Shown piece after piece: positions 8,016 to 17,017 of a stretch of DNA of 64,000 nt. Position numbers and translations under genes: made by a program. Position 1 is the stretch's first letter; each line of letters opens with the position of its first letter. The notes under the pieces were generated by a model. The model saw only the letters and a program-made list of their open reading frames with translations. It was not told the DNA's origin and made no database searches. Source of the stretch: Ga0077530 sp035565975 (lineage in GTDB: Bacteria > Pseudomonadota > Alphaproteobacteria > Rhizobiales > Hyphomicrobiaceae); the NCBI GenBank assembly GCA_035565975.1, contig DATMRT010000148.1, positions 19,213 to 83,212 of the forward strand, read 5' to 3'.

Positions 8016-9074
8016 ATGAGCACACGACAGCGCTTCACGCACGAGACGTCGGGCGAACCAGCAATTGGGGCGGCACGCCTGCTCTCTCGCGCCGTCGACG
8101 GCGGAACGTCCCCCATCGAGGACATTGCTGCCCGCCGCCTCCGCGAGCTTGCCGAGCGTGTCTCGCATGCAGTGTTGCCGGCATCCGCCGCGGACGATGA
8201 CGGCAAGCTCGAAGAGGCAGACGCCGAGTTCGATCCGGTCTCGCTGGCGACTATCCTTGCCCTCGGCCGCGACCAAAGTCCCGATACGCCTGCCGAGACG
8301 CTGACTGAAGCTGCCGAGGCAGTGGAAACCGTCGTGCCGGTCGCCGTGGTCACGAGTGCCCCATTCTTGCCGGTCGCAAACGACGACGAGGCCACGCCGC
8401 CCCCAGTCCTCGCAACGCTTGGTAGCGATGTGATCGACGAGCCCCCTCAGGCCGAAGCGGAGGTCTTGGAGGCAATCGTTGAAATTCAGCCGACACTTTT
8501 CTCCGGCGACAACGCTCCGGAGGGAGCCAGCGATGACGACGGCGACGGCGAAGCATCGCCGGCCGCCGATACGCCGCTGATGCTGGCGGACCAGTCAGCA
8601 CCAGACATCCGCCTTGTCGATCTGATCCGCCGCCAACAAACCCTGCTCGATCAGTTGAACAGCTTCCCGCCTTCCTATGAGGCGCTGGACCAAGCGGGCG
8701 AGCACGCCGAGCCGGAGGCAGAAGAGCCGGCGCCGCGATCGCTCGTCGAACAGTTGGCGCCGCCGCCTGCTCCTGCGCCGGCCCCCGCGCCGGCGATGCC
8801 CGCTCAGGAGACACCGCCGCCGCTGCCGCCGTTCGAGATCGCTGCGCTGCCGCCGCCACGGCCGCCGAAGTCGGCAGCGCGGGAGCGGCGCGACGAGCCG
8901 TCCGAGGCCGAGCTTCCCCGGCAGTCGCCCATGATCATCCAGCGTGCGCGCGCGGAGCGTTCCGGACGGCGCGTCGGGCCCGCCGTGGCAACGCCGCCGA
9001 GCGCCATCCCGGCCTTTCTCGGTGGCCTCGCACTCGCGCTCGTCGTTGCCGGCGTCCTGTTCGCTATTCTCTGA
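8016..9074 (+). CDS. Acidic/proline-rich protein with C-terminal membrane anchor, unknown function
   Basis: 352 aa from ATG 8016 (a TTG sits one codon earlier). The N-terminal third holds a helical stretch (SPIEDIAARRLRELAERVSH). The middle is acidic and low in complexity. Then comes LVDLIRRQQTLLDQLN, a run of PAPAPAP/PPPLPP repeats, a basic patch (IIQRARAERSGRR) and one C-terminal transmembrane helix (FLGGLALALVVAGVLFAIL). The shape is that of a tail-anchored cytoplasmic protein. I do not recognise the family. It could act with the preceding coiled-coil protein, which is anchored at the opposite end. Confidence 0.65.
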   Translation: MSTRQRFTHETSGEPAIGAARLLSRAVDGGTSPIEDIAARRLRELAERVSHAVLPASAADDDGKLEEADAEFDPVSLATILALGRDQSPDTPAETLTEAAEAVETVVPVAVVTSAPFLPVANDDEATPPPVLATLGSDVIDEPPQAEAEVLEAIVEIQPTLFSGDNAPEGASDDDGDGEASPAADTPLMLADQSAPDIRLVDLIRRQQTLLDQLNSFPPSYEALDQAGEHAEPEAEEPAPRSLVEQLAPPPAPAPAPAPAMPAQETPPPLPPFEIAALPPPRPPKSAARERRDEPSEAELPRQSPMIIQRARAERSGRRVGPAVATPPSAIPAFLGGLALALVVAGVLFAIL

Positions 9075-9210
9075 CCGCTGCTGATCCTCCCTCACTGTGA
9101 GCGCCTCGCGCCGGACGATCCGCCGCACGACGCTTCGCCGCGCCTGGAAGGATCGAACGAGCCGGCCGAATTGTGTATGGAGAACGGGCTGCCCAACGCT
9201 CCTTTCAGGA

Positions 9211-10281
9211 ATGCGCCCCGTGCCGGACGGATCAGGACGATCGCTCGCCGATGATTCCACACGCGCCGTGCGCTGGTGGCTTTATGGCGTCGCTGCGCTC
9301 GTCTTCGCGCTGGTCGTCGTTGGCGGGGCGACGCGGCTCACGGATTCCGGCCTCTCGATCACCGAATGGCGCCCGATCGTCGGCATCATACCGCCGCTCA
9401 CAGAAGCCGACTGGCAGGAAGCGCTCGCGAAATACCGCGAGATTCCCGAGTACAAGCTCGTCAACAAGGGCATGAGCCTCGAGGCTTTCAAGTTCATCTT
9501 CTGGTGGGAATGGGCGCATCGTTTCCTCGCCCGCATGGTCGGCTTCGCCTTCGCCATCCCGTTCATCTATTTCGCGATCCGGCGCCGGATACCGGCGGGC
9601 ATGTCGTGGAAGCTTGCCGGCCTCTTCGCCCTCGGCGGACTGCAGGGCGCCATCGGCTGGTACATGGTGAGCTCAGGCCTCGTCGAACGCGTCGATGTCA
9701 GCCACTATCGGCTCGCGCTTCATCTCACCACTGCCTTCCTGATTTTTGCGCTCCTGCTCTGGTCCGCGTGGTCGCTGCTGCCGCGTGCCGAGGTCCATCG
9801 CGGGCGCCCAGTGTTGCCGCGCCATCGCCGCATCGCCCGCCTCCTGCTCGCGCTCGTTTTCCTTCAGGTCGTTCTCGGCGCACTCGTCGCCGGGTTCAAG
9901 GCCGGCCTCACGCACAACACATGGCCGCTCATGGACGGCCACTTCATCCCTGATGGCCTATGGGTGATGACACCCTGGCACCTGAACATCTTCGAAAATG
10001 CCACGACCATTCAGTTCAACCACCGCATGGTCGCCTACCTCATCGTCGCGCTCGCGCTATGGCAGGCAGCATCTGTCGCGCGGTCTGACGATGGGCGCCT
10101 AGCGCCATCGGCGCTCGCGCTCGTCGCCGGTGTCCTGGTGCAGGCCGCGCTCGGTATCTGGACGCTGCTCGCCCATGTGCCGCTCGGCCTCGGCCTCGCG
10201 CATCAGGGTGTCGCGGCTGTCGTGACGGGCATCGCAGCCTGGCACCTTTTCATGGCGACGCGGCCGGGCCCTGCTGTCTGA
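9211..10281 (+). CDS. ctaA: Haem A synthase, COX15/CtaA type 2
   Basis: Integral membrane enzyme that oxidises the haem O methyl group to give haem A for aa3-type cytochrome oxidase. The 356-aa reading from ATG 9211 carries about eight transmembrane helices. Family motifs are GGATRLTDSGLSITEWRPI, the haem-ligand histidines in WWEWAHRFLAR, LALHLTTAF, QFNHRMVAY and LAHQGVAAV, and LTHNTWPLMDG. A GTG at 9097 would add a basic extension with no homology-like pattern, so the later ATG is preferred. ctaB and cox genes are not in the window, so the gene stands alone. Confidence 0.93.
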   Translation: MRPVPDGSGRSLADDSTRAVRWWLYGVAALVFALVVVGGATRLTDSGLSITEWRPIVGIIPPLTEADWQEALAKYREIPEYKLVNKGMSLEAFKFIFWWEWAHRFLARMVGFAFAIPFIYFAIRRRIPAGMSWKLAGLFALGGLQGAIGWYMVSSGLVERVDVSHYRLALHLTTAFLIFALLLWSAWSLLPRAEVHRGRPVLPRHRRIARLLLALVFLQVVLGALVAGFKAGLTHNTWPLMDGHFIPDGLWVMTPWHLNIFENATTIQFNHRMVAYLIVALALWQAASVARSDDGRLAPSALALVAGVLVQAALGIWTLLAHVPLGLGLAHQGVAAVVTGIAAWHLFMATRPGPAV

Positions 10282-10786
10282 CGGATTTCGGGCAGTTTCG
10301 GGAAACCTGAAGAAACCGTCCGACGCCGCAGTGGGGAGGGAGGTGTGTGGCGATGCGGCGCCGGACAGTTCCTTCCGGTAGCGGCCCATCGATGATCCGC
10401 GCACGCTCTGCAGGCTCAGTACGCGTACACGCTCGGGCCACCGGCCGATACACCGTCCCCATGAGCGGGATGGGGATTGCACCGACCTGCTCCGCCAGCC
10501 CCCCCGGTAGGGCGCCGACGCGAGAACCGAATTCGTTGGCGACGGCCCGATCTGCTGCAACGCGAGACTATGAATGCAGCACCGGAACCGCCGCTCGTTC
10601 CTCAGGTGGGCATCTTGCTCGATTCCGGTCTCCGCACGATCCCGGAAGGGAGGGTTTGCCGCGTCCTGAAGAGGCTTCATCAAGCCCCTCAATTGCGACA
10701 GCACGCGGTCGAATCAGCGGCGTTCAGACGGCTGCCACTCACGTCTCGACTCAGCGTCGCAATAGACGTCGCACGAGCAGAAGGAT
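10282..10786. other. 505-bp intergenic stretch, no supported gene
   Basis: Reading frames here (for example plus 10347-10790) give Arg/Pro/Ser-rich peptides without Shine-Dalgarno sites or recognisable motifs. I checked for tRNA, SRP RNA, RNase P and common riboswitch signatures and found none convincing. The stretch includes the region downstream of the minus-strand membrane protein gene and of ctaA. Confidence 0.45.
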
Positions 10787-11290
10787 TTAGTTGTCGCGGC
10801 GAGAAGCCTGCGAGCCGACGGATGCCAGAGCAGAAACGGCCTTCTGCGCGGCGTCTCCGAGACGCACCTCGGCGAGTGCCAGATCCGCCCGGCCTGTGAG
10901 CCGGGCTTCCTCGAGCAAGGGCATGCGCTCGGCGCAAGGAACCGAGACCGTCCTGCCCGTCACGCGATCGAGCGCCAGCGTCGTGCAGTTCGGCAGCCGG
11001 GACGGAAGGGCCAGCCGGGCGACGACGCTCACCTTCGGTTCCGGATGCTTGAGGACGGCATTGCCCAGCATGTCCCAGACGCCGATGACCTGCCAGAAGA
11101 TCGCCCCGATCAGAAAGCCGCAGAAGCCCCAAGCCATCAATGCCGCTCGCCCTGCAAAGGCGCCGGGACCAGCGACCTCGCGCACGAGATCGTCGAGCCG
11201 TGGCGGCGCACCGTCAGCAGCGCGCGCAGATGCGGGCGAACGCCGGCCAAGCCCAACCTGCGCTGCGGGCGAAGGTCCGTTCATCCTCAT
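10787..11290 (-). CDS. Small membrane protein, unknown function
   Basis: 167 aa if started at the ATG at 11290 (another ATG two codons later). The frame is open further upstream, but that part is an Arg/Ala/Cys-rich peptide typical of shadow sequence. Visible features are one strong hydrophobic helix (ALMAWGFCGFLIGAIFWQVIG) and then a soluble C-terminal part with VVARLALPSRLPNCTTLALD and two cysteines. It is likely a single-pass inner-membrane protein with a small periplasmic domain. Not recognised. Codon pattern after the helix looks genuine; the start is uncertain. Confidence 0.6.
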   Translation of the reverse strand: MRMNGPSPAAQVGLGRRSPASARAADGAPPRLDDLVREVAGPGAFAGRAALMAWGFCGFLIGAIFWQVIGVWDMLGNAVLKHPEPKVSVVARLALPSRLPNCTTLALDRVTGRTVSVPCAERMPLLEEARLTGRADLALAEVRLGDAAQKAVSALASVGSQASRRDN

Positions 11291-11444
11291 GTGAGCGCTC
11301 GAATGCACGCATCCGCTCCCGAAGCCGCGACCCCGTTGTCGGAAACGATGTTGGCCTCGTTCAATTGTGTCGACAAGATGGCCATCTGTCGACAGGCAAT
11401 CGAACGGCCATTTATCCACAGGCGCGCTGCGGGGTACGCCGCCC

Positions 11445-12197
11445 TCAGATGCCTCGGCCGCGGCTGATGGGCGCCGCCCTGCCGCGCACGGGCGGCACGT
11501 ACATGCTCGAGGCGCGGCAGAGACGGCTCTGGTCCTCATTGCGGCCGCACCGCGTCGGCGATCCCTCACGGCTGAAGCAGATGCGCACCTCGCGCAGCCG
11601 GTTGCCCGCCCCGCCGCAGGATACCGCCATCATGTCCGGCTTGAGGGTCGGATTGGCATCGACGAAGGCGCCGACAACCGCCTCGGGCGAGATCGTGAAA
11701 TCGCTGTTCGGCATCACGAAACGCGGCGGGATCGTCACCGAATTGTAGAGGCGTCGGGCAAGGCCATAATACCCCTCCGGCGCGAGACCCGAGCAGGTGC
11801 CGTGCTTGCGATATTCGTGAATGACCAGACGCGAGCTCGGCATGATGTCGAGCATGCTGTCGATGAGCGGCTGCGGCACGAAAGGCCGTTGGCGCGTCCG
11901 GCAATTCTCCGGCCATCCGCGCTCGTGCTGCGGCCATAGCCCGTGCAGGACGAACGCGTAGCGCCGGCCATCGCGGCGGTGGCATTGCGGGTCATAGCTG
12001 TTGCGCGGCAGCGACGCGCAATAGGTCGGGCTCCAGGAGAGGACCAGTGCGTAGTAGTCGAAGCGGCCCGGAACATTCCGCTCCTGGTCGCGCCGCTCGT
12101 AAGGCGCCCGACCGCCCGGTCCTGTGCCGTACTGCGCAGTGGCTGGCAGAGGCGCGAGCAGCAGCGCGGTCAACATCCAAAGCACGACGCGTCTCAT
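11445..12197 (-). CDS. Secreted ribonuclease T2 family protein
   Basis: Periplasmic or extracellular endoribonuclease that cleaves RNA through a 2',3'-cyclic phosphate. The 250-aa reading starts at the ATG 12197, which opens a signal peptide (MRRVVLWMLTALLLAPLPAT, cleaved near AQ). Both conserved active-site segments are present: CAS1 FVLHGLWPQ (catalytic His) and CAS2 HEYRKHGTCS (Glu, Lys, His). The opening VLSWSPTYC is also typical, and several cysteines could form the family's disulfides. The next gene on the same strand encodes a secreted lipoprotein (12310-13389), so the two may be co-expressed for scavenging. Confidence 0.9.
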   Translation of the reverse strand: MRRVVLWMLTALLLAPLPATAQYGTGPGGRAPYERRDQERNVPGRFDYYALVLSWSPTYCASLPRNSYDPQCHRRDGRRYAFVLHGLWPQHERGWPENCRTRQRPFVPQPLIDSMLDIMPSSRLVIHEYRKHGTCSGLAPEGYYGLARRLYNSVTIPPRFVMPNSDFTISPEAVVGAFVDANPTLKPDMMAVSCGGAGNRLREVRICFSREGSPTRCGRNEDQSRLCRASSMYVPPVRGRAAPISRGRGI

Positions 12198-12309
12198 CAG
12201 ACATGCCCTCCAAGTGCGCGCGTTTGACGACTTCCGGCCGGCGCCTCGGCCGCAAAGGCGTGCACTATATCCGGCACGCCGCGCCACGCAACCGAACCGC
12301 CGCAGCCAT

Positions 12310-13389
12310 CTACTCGGCGGCCGCCAGCCGGTCGAGCATGCGGCGAACGGCGACGATCTGCGGCCCCTTGCGCGTCAGATACTCCGAGCCCGAGTATCCC
12401 CACCAATCCCAACATCCGTAGGGATTGGCCGTGCTGGACTGGGCTTGCGGCATGAGGACGATCAGCCGGTTCGGCCCCGCCCATCGGGCATAGCCGCTGT
12501 CCTCGATAAATGCGTCGCCGACTTCCGCGCGCGACTGCCGGCAGCCGTGGAAGACGACGTGCACGCGGCATCCGGCCTCTTGGCGACAGCGCTCCGGCAT
12601 GAGCACGACGCCCTCGCGCGCGAGCCCATGATCGATGAGATCGCCCGTGAAAGCGTGCTGATCGAAGACGAGCCGCTCGACGCTGGCCGCTGAATCCGGC
12701 GGCGCCAGCGGCCCGAGCAGATAAGCGAGCAGATCGCCAGCCTGATCGTAGGCGCAATCATTGATGAAGGGCCGGGCCGAGGCACCGCACGAGCCGCCTT
12801 TGCCTTTGGCGATGAAGCCGTGACCGGCCGGCACGTCCGCGATCCGTTTGATGCGGTCGGCCGGCACGCCGATGCGCTCGTAGAAGTGAAGTGCCGCAAG
12901 CCCGATCTCAGGCAGGACCGTCTCGTCCTTGGTGCCGGAGAACAGATAGATGCGGTCACCCGCCGTCGCCTCGATGGGATCGATGCGTCCCTCACGCGCG
13001 AATGCCTCCGCCTGCTCGGCGAGTTGCTGCGGGTTCGGCACGCCCCAGGCGGCGAGGTCATTGCCCATGCAGCCATTGATGGCGCGCGAGGCATTGATCA
13101 ACGCGGAACCCGGGCCGACGATGCCACGCGTATAGACGCTCTGCGCACAGCCATAGGGACCGCCGGCGACCAGCGCCGCGCCAGTCACGATCTTGTTGTG
13201 CGCCAGATGGACCTGCCCCGCCATGTAGGCGCCGGAAGAAACCCCCGATACCGTCGTCCCGTCGAGCCGCGCGCGGACAGCAGGCAGGTTCGGGACATCG
13301 GGCTGGCACGCGGCCAGCAGCGCGAGCAGTCCGATGCCGGCCACCGCGCCAAGCTTGCGGACAAAATACCTGGCGAGCCGCAAGTTCAT
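12310..13389 (-). CDS. PHB depolymerase-like / esterase-family lipoprotein
   Basis: 359-aa lipoprotein of the alpha/beta-hydrolase superfamily. The N-terminus has a signal peptide ending in the lipobox LLAAC (Cys about 28). The nucleophile elbow is GVSSGAYMA (Gly-x-Ser-x-Gly). Later motifs include GGPYGCAQSVYTRG, HVVFHGCRQS, and a C-terminal NPYGCWDWWGYSG that is characteristic of extracellular-type poly(3-hydroxybutyrate) depolymerase relatives. A catalytic Asp and His are plausible at the FSGTKDETV segment and downstream but are not proven. It may hydrolyse polyesters or other esters at the cell surface. It sits just upstream of the RNase T2 gene. Confidence 0.78.
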   Translation of the reverse strand: MNLRLARYFVRKLGAVAGIGLLALLAACQPDVPNLPAVRARLDGTTVSGVSSGAYMAGQVHLAHNKIVTGAALVAGGPYGCAQSVYTRGIVGPGSALINASRAINGCMGNDLAAWGVPNPQQLAEQAEAFAREGRIDPIEATAGDRIYLFSGTKDETVLPEIGLAALHFYERIGVPADRIKRIADVPAGHGFIAKGKGGSCGASARPFINDCAYDQAGDLLAYLLGPLAPPDSAASVERLVFDQHAFTGDLIDHGLAREGVVLMPERCRQEAGCRVHVVFHGCRQSRAEVGDAFIEDSGYARWAGPNRLIVLMPQAQSSTANPYGCWDWWGYSGSEYLTRKGPQIVAVRRMLDRLAAAE

Positions 13390-13653
13390 GCCGACGCCTC
13401 CCTGCCGAGCCCCGAATATATGGCAGCCCGAAATTGTGTCTCCATGACTTCCCTATCACAGCTCGTGGCACCGGCCACCGACATCAGCACGAACAGATGC
13501 CGGGCCCGTGAATGTCGCGCGGGCCGCGGCGCGAAATGGCCCGGAACTAACCGCAAATTCAGTCCGCGCTCGCTGGCGGCTTCCACTCCCCCGCCGGGCT
13601 CAGTAGGCTCATGGGCGGCACCGGCCCACGCGGTGCCGAGGACACTCCGGGTC

Positions 13654-15756
13654 ATGTCATCAGCCGCACCATCGACTCCCCTCGTCGCACTCGATGCCGT
13701 CGCCATCGATACAGAGACGACCGGCCTCGACGTGAGAACGGCCCGGCTCATCCAGTTCGGCGCCGTCCGCATCCGTGCCGGCGCCGTGCAGCCGAGCGAG
13801 CAGATGACCCGGCTGATCGACCCTGGCGTCGACATTCCGGCTGAGGCCAGCAAGGTGCACGGCATCACCGCGCGGGACGTCGTCGGCGCCCATGATTTTG
13901 CGACCTTCGCGCCGGACATGGAGGCTTTCCTCGGCGGCGCGGTCCTGATCGGACACACCATCAGCTACGACATCGCAATCTTGAAGCGCGAATATGAGGC
14001 CGCCGGCCGGCCCTGGTCGCCGCCGCGCGTGCTCGACGTCCGCCTGCTCGCCCGCCTCACCGCCGCGGCCGGCCCGCACGACGATCTCGACAGTATCTGC
14101 AGCGCCCTCGGCGTCGAGATCGAGGGCCGACACAGCGCCATCGGCGATGCCCTGGCCGCCGCGCACGCCTTCGTCGCGCTCATCCCGCACCTCCGCGCGC
14201 GCGGCATACGCACGCTCGCCGAGGTGGAAGCCGCTGCACGCGTACGCGCCGAGCAGGACGCGCGGGCCGCAGGCGGCCTCCTCGTCCCCGAGCTGCCGCC
14301 CGCCGCTGACCGTACGCGCGTCCTCGTCAAGGTGGACAGCTTTCCCTACAGGCACCGCGTGCAGGATGTCATGAGCGCGCCGCCCGTCATGGCTCCCGGC
14401 GCGACGAGCCTCCAGGATGCGATGGCGCTCCTCCTCGAAAAGCGCGTGAGCTCACTCTTCGTCTCCTCATCGGAGCGCGGCGCCGGCATCGTCACCGAGC
14501 GCGATGTTCTGCGCGCCGTCGCCCGCGGCGGTACCGCAGCGATGTCCCGGCCGATCGACGAGATTGCCTCCCGCCCGCTGCACACGGTCGAGCAGGACGT
14601 CTTCGTCTACCGCGCCATCGGCCGCATGGACCGGCTTTCCATCCGCCATCTCGGGGCGGTGGATCATGACGGCGCCCTCGTCGGCGCGCTGACCACGCGC
14701 AATCTCCTGCGCCACCGCGCGGCCACGGCGATGATGCTTGGCGACCAGATCGACAGCGCGCCGGACGTCCCCGCGCTGGCGCAAGCCTGGGCCCAGCTTC
14801 CGCAGATGGCGCGGATGCTGCTCGAGGAAGATGCCGATGCGCGCCTCGTCTCGTCCGTCATCAGCTCGGAGATCTGCGCGCTCGCCGGCCGCGCCGCACG
14901 CCTGGCGGAAGAGCAGCTCGTGGCTGCTGGACGCGGCGGCCCGCCCGTTCCCTATGCGCTAATGGTCCTCGGCTCGGCCGGGCGCGGCGAAAGCCTGCTC
15001 GCCGCCGATCAGGACCACGCCATCGTCTATGCCGAGGGCACGCCCGACGGCTCGCAGGACCAATGGTTCGCGGCGCTCGGCGAGGAAGTCTCGAATATTC
15101 TCGATGCGGTCGGCGTCCCCTTCTGCAAGGGCGGCGTCATGAGCAAGAACGCGGCGTGGCGCATGAGCCGCGCGCGCTGGATCGAGACGATCGATCGCTG
15201 GATCCACCGCCAGCGCCCCGAAGACCTGCTCAACGTCGATATCTTCTTCGACGCGGTTGCCGTCCATGGGGCCGTCGATCTCGTCGAGGATATTCTCGCG
15301 CACGCTTACGACGTCGGGCGCCGCACGCCATCATTCATCAAGCTGCTCTCCGAGAATGCGCGTGGCGCCCGCGCGCCGCTGACGATCTTCCGCAAGCTCA
15401 AGACGGACGCCAACGGCCGCATCGATCTCAAGATGCACGGCCTCTTCCCGCTCGTCGCCGGCGCCCGCGTTCTCGCGATCAAGCACGGCATCCGCGCCCG
15501 CGCTACATCCGAGCGTCTGCAGGGCCTGATCGACTTGGAGCTCGTGGACGCGGGCGAGGGCGCGGCGCTCATCGCGGCTCATCGCACCATTCTGACGGCG
15601 ATGTTGCAGCAACAGCTCAAGGATGGAGAGCAGGGCATTGCCCTCTCTTCCCGCGTTGCGCCGGAGACGTTGAGCGAGCGATTGCTCACGGACGTGACGC
15701 GCGCCGTCACGGCCGTCTCGACGATGAACGACCTCGTCTCCGAGGGCCGCTTCTGA
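13654..15756 (+). CDS. DEDDh exonuclease - CBS pair - DUF294 nucleotidyltransferase fusion
   Basis: 700-aa multidomain cytosolic protein. Residues 10-180 form a DnaQ-like 3'-5' exonuclease with all DEDDh residues: D19 and E21 (DTETTGL), D106 (SYDIAIL), H160 and D165 (HSAIGDAL). Residues about 236-355 are two CBS domains (VMSAPPVMAPGATSLQDAM; EIASRPLHTVEQDVFVYRAI). Residues about 365-580 are the DUF294 nucleotidyltransferase with GSAGRGE (440-446) and DQD (452-454), like GlnD. The rest is DUF294_C. ATG 13654 is chosen because exonuclease homology starts directly after it; the upstream frame is noise. CBS-DUF294 proteins are common, but the exonuclease head is a less usual addition. Function is not established. 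Confidence 0.9.
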   Translation: MSSAAPSTPLVALDAVAIDTETTGLDVRTARLIQFGAVRIRAGAVQPSEQMTRLIDPGVDIPAEASKVHGITARDVVGAHDFATFAPDMEAFLGGAVLIGHTISYDIAILKREYEAAGRPWSPPRVLDVRLLARLTAAAGPHDDLDSICSALGVEIEGRHSAIGDALAAAHAFVALIPHLRARGIRTLAEVEAAARVRAEQDARAAGGLLVPELPPAADRTRVLVKVDSFPYRHRVQDVMSAPPVMAPGATSLQDAMALLLEKRVSSLFVSSSERGAGIVTERDVLRAVARGGTAAMSRPIDEIASRPLHTVEQDVFVYRAIGRMDRLSIRHLGAVDHDGALVGALTTRNLLRHRAATAMMLGDQIDSAPDVPALAQAWAQLPQMARMLLEEDADARLVSSVISSEICALAGRAARLAEEQLVAAGRGGPPVPYALMVLGSAGRGESLLAADQDHAIVYAEGTPDGSQDQWFAALGEEVSNILDAVGVPFCKGGVMSKNAAWRMSRARWIETIDRWIHRQRPEDLLNVDIFFDAVAVHGAVDLVEDILAHAYDVGRRTPSFIKLLSENARGARAPLTIFRKLKTDANGRIDLKMHGLFPLVAGARVLAIKHGIRARATSERLQGLIDLELVDAGEGAALIAAHRTILTAMLQQQLKDGEQGIALSSRVAPETLSERLLTDVTRAVTAVSTMNDLVSEGRF

Positions 15757-15767
15757 CGCGAGCGCCG

Positions 15768-16838
15768 TTACGCCGCCACGCCGTGCCGCGCCGCGAACGC
15801 GGCAAGCTCGGGATGCGGAAGCGGGCTTTCACGCTGGAGGAAGGCGAGGAGTTCGATCTCGTTGGCGTCGAGCTTGCCGTCCTTGCCCAGGTTCTCGATC
15901 AGCCATTGACACTCGGCATCATCGATCCGCTCGTTCGTGACGATCTCGAGCCGCTGGCGTTCGAGGCGAGCCAGCGCGCGCTCCTCGCTCGACTGCATCC
16001 GGAACGTGCTCCACACACTGCCGGCGCCGCCGGCCACCATGCGGCCGAGAAACTTGCCGATGCGCTCGCGCGCGCTCGTGCCTTCTTCGCCCGAGCCGAT
16101 CGTATCCGCCAGCAGCGCACCTGCACCGCGGGCATCGGCATCCTTGGCCCAGACTTCGATCCTGAGCGCTTCCTCGCGCGGCGGGATATGATGGCCGAGG
16201 CTCGCCAGCACTGAAGCGCCGACAGCCTTCACAAACAGCTCCGTCCATGCCGGCGAGCTCTTACCCCGCGCCAGCGCCTTGTTGATCGCGATGAGGACCT
16301 CGGCCTCGGCGCGCGTGACCGCGATGCCGCCATCGCCGGCGAAGGCATAAAGAATGCGGCGGATCAGATCGATCTCGCTCTGCCCAATCGTGCCCGCTGG
16401 CAGCATCTGGCCGGCGCGCGTCACACCGACGCCTGAGATCACCGCGTCGCGAACTTGGCCGAGCGCGAACGCCGCGAGGCTCGGCGGCGACCAGCGCGCC
16501 TTGTCGAGCACGTTGAGCAGCAACTCGAGTTCGGTGTTGGTCGCGATATGGCCATCGCGGCTGATGCGCGCGACGAGCCAGTCCGCCTTATCCACGACGA
16601 TGTACCCGTCGGGCTCGGACTGATGGACGACGTAGTCGGTCAGCGCCTCGATGAAGAAGGGCGCCCAGGTGGCATCGGTCACGCGACAAGCGCTGTTGAG
16701 CGAGAGAAGTGCTTCTGCTTCCGAGGTCGAGATCGTGCCGTCTTCGTTGAACGCACGGCGCATCGCCGCAACATCACTGTCACGAATGCTTCCGCGCGCA
16801 CTGATCTCGTCAACTGCAACGCCATTCAAAATACCCAT
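15768..16838 (-). CDS. Four-repeat protein with DG-x-[IL] helix-loop motifs, unknown function
   Basis: 356-aa soluble protein with no signal or membrane segment. Four copies of a roughly 55-60 residue unit are visible at about 16-73, 76-135, 149-212 and 300-354. Each has a loop of the form DG-x-[IL]-x3-E followed by a Leu-rich helix: NEDGTISTSEAEALLSL, RDGHIATNTELELLLNV, GDGGIAVTRAEAEVLIAI and KDGKLDANEIELLAFL. The first three units end in a W-x-x-F/A-F-type helix. The loop resembles a shortened EF-hand or TerB helix-turn but lacks the first calcium-ligand Asp residues. The linker 213-295 is different (KFLGRMVAGGAGSVWSTF). Not recognised. It converges on the exonuclease-CBS gene. Confidence 0.75.
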   Translation of the reverse strand: MGILNGVAVDEISARGSIRDSDVAAMRRAFNEDGTISTSEAEALLSLNSACRVTDATWAPFFIEALTDYVVHQSEPDGYIVVDKADWLVARISRDGHIATNTELELLLNVLDKARWSPPSLAAFALGQVRDAVISGVGVTRAGQMLPAGTIGQSEIDLIRRILYAFAGDGGIAVTRAEAEVLIAINKALARGKSSPAWTELFVKAVGASVLASLGHHIPPREEALRIEVWAKDADARGAGALLADTIGSGEEGTSARERIGKFLGRMVAGGAGSVWSTFRMQSSEERALARLERQRLEIVTNERIDDAECQWLIENLGKDGKLDANEIELLAFLQRESPLPHPELAAFAARHGVAA

Positions 16839-16932
16839 AGCGCCTCACCCAGGACCGTGACCAACGGCCTGAAGCTAGGAGCATATGGTTACTGTTCCGG
16901 TAACAGGGATGTCAGAGACACGCACAATGTTG

Positions 16933-16955
16933 CGTCCACGGAACACGCGTGGACG
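16933..16955. other. Perfect 8-bp inverted repeat between cspA and the repeat-protein gene
   Basis: CGTCCACG (16933-16940) and CGTGGACG (16948-16955) pair around a 7-nt loop. A second hairpin, CGCGCCGG with CCGGCGCG (16980-16987 and 17004-17011), lies nearer the cspA stop. On the minus strand both are downstream of cspA and upstream of the repeat-protein gene. Neither has a T tract, so they may limit read-through or stabilise the cspA mRNA rather than act as classic terminators. Confidence 0.35.
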
Positions 16956-17017
16956 AGAAGGACGCGTCTCTCACGGAAGCGCGCCGGTCCCACATCTGCG
17001 CGGCCGGCGCGATACGC

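Noticed and set aside
10620..10670. Possible 4.5S SRP RNA, because CCGGAAGGGAG appears
   Set aside because: The flanking bases do not form the conserved helix-8 internal loops, and no complementary 5' strand is seen.
10347..10790. Plus-strand frame in the 505-bp gap after ctaA
   Set aside because: Ser/Arg/Thr-rich peptide, no SD, no recognisable fold.
12820..13653. Long open extension in front of the exonuclease-CBS-DUF294 gene
   Set aside because: It is antisense to the PHB-depolymerase-like lipoprotein gene, rich in Arg/His/Asp, and domain homology starts only after ATG 13654.
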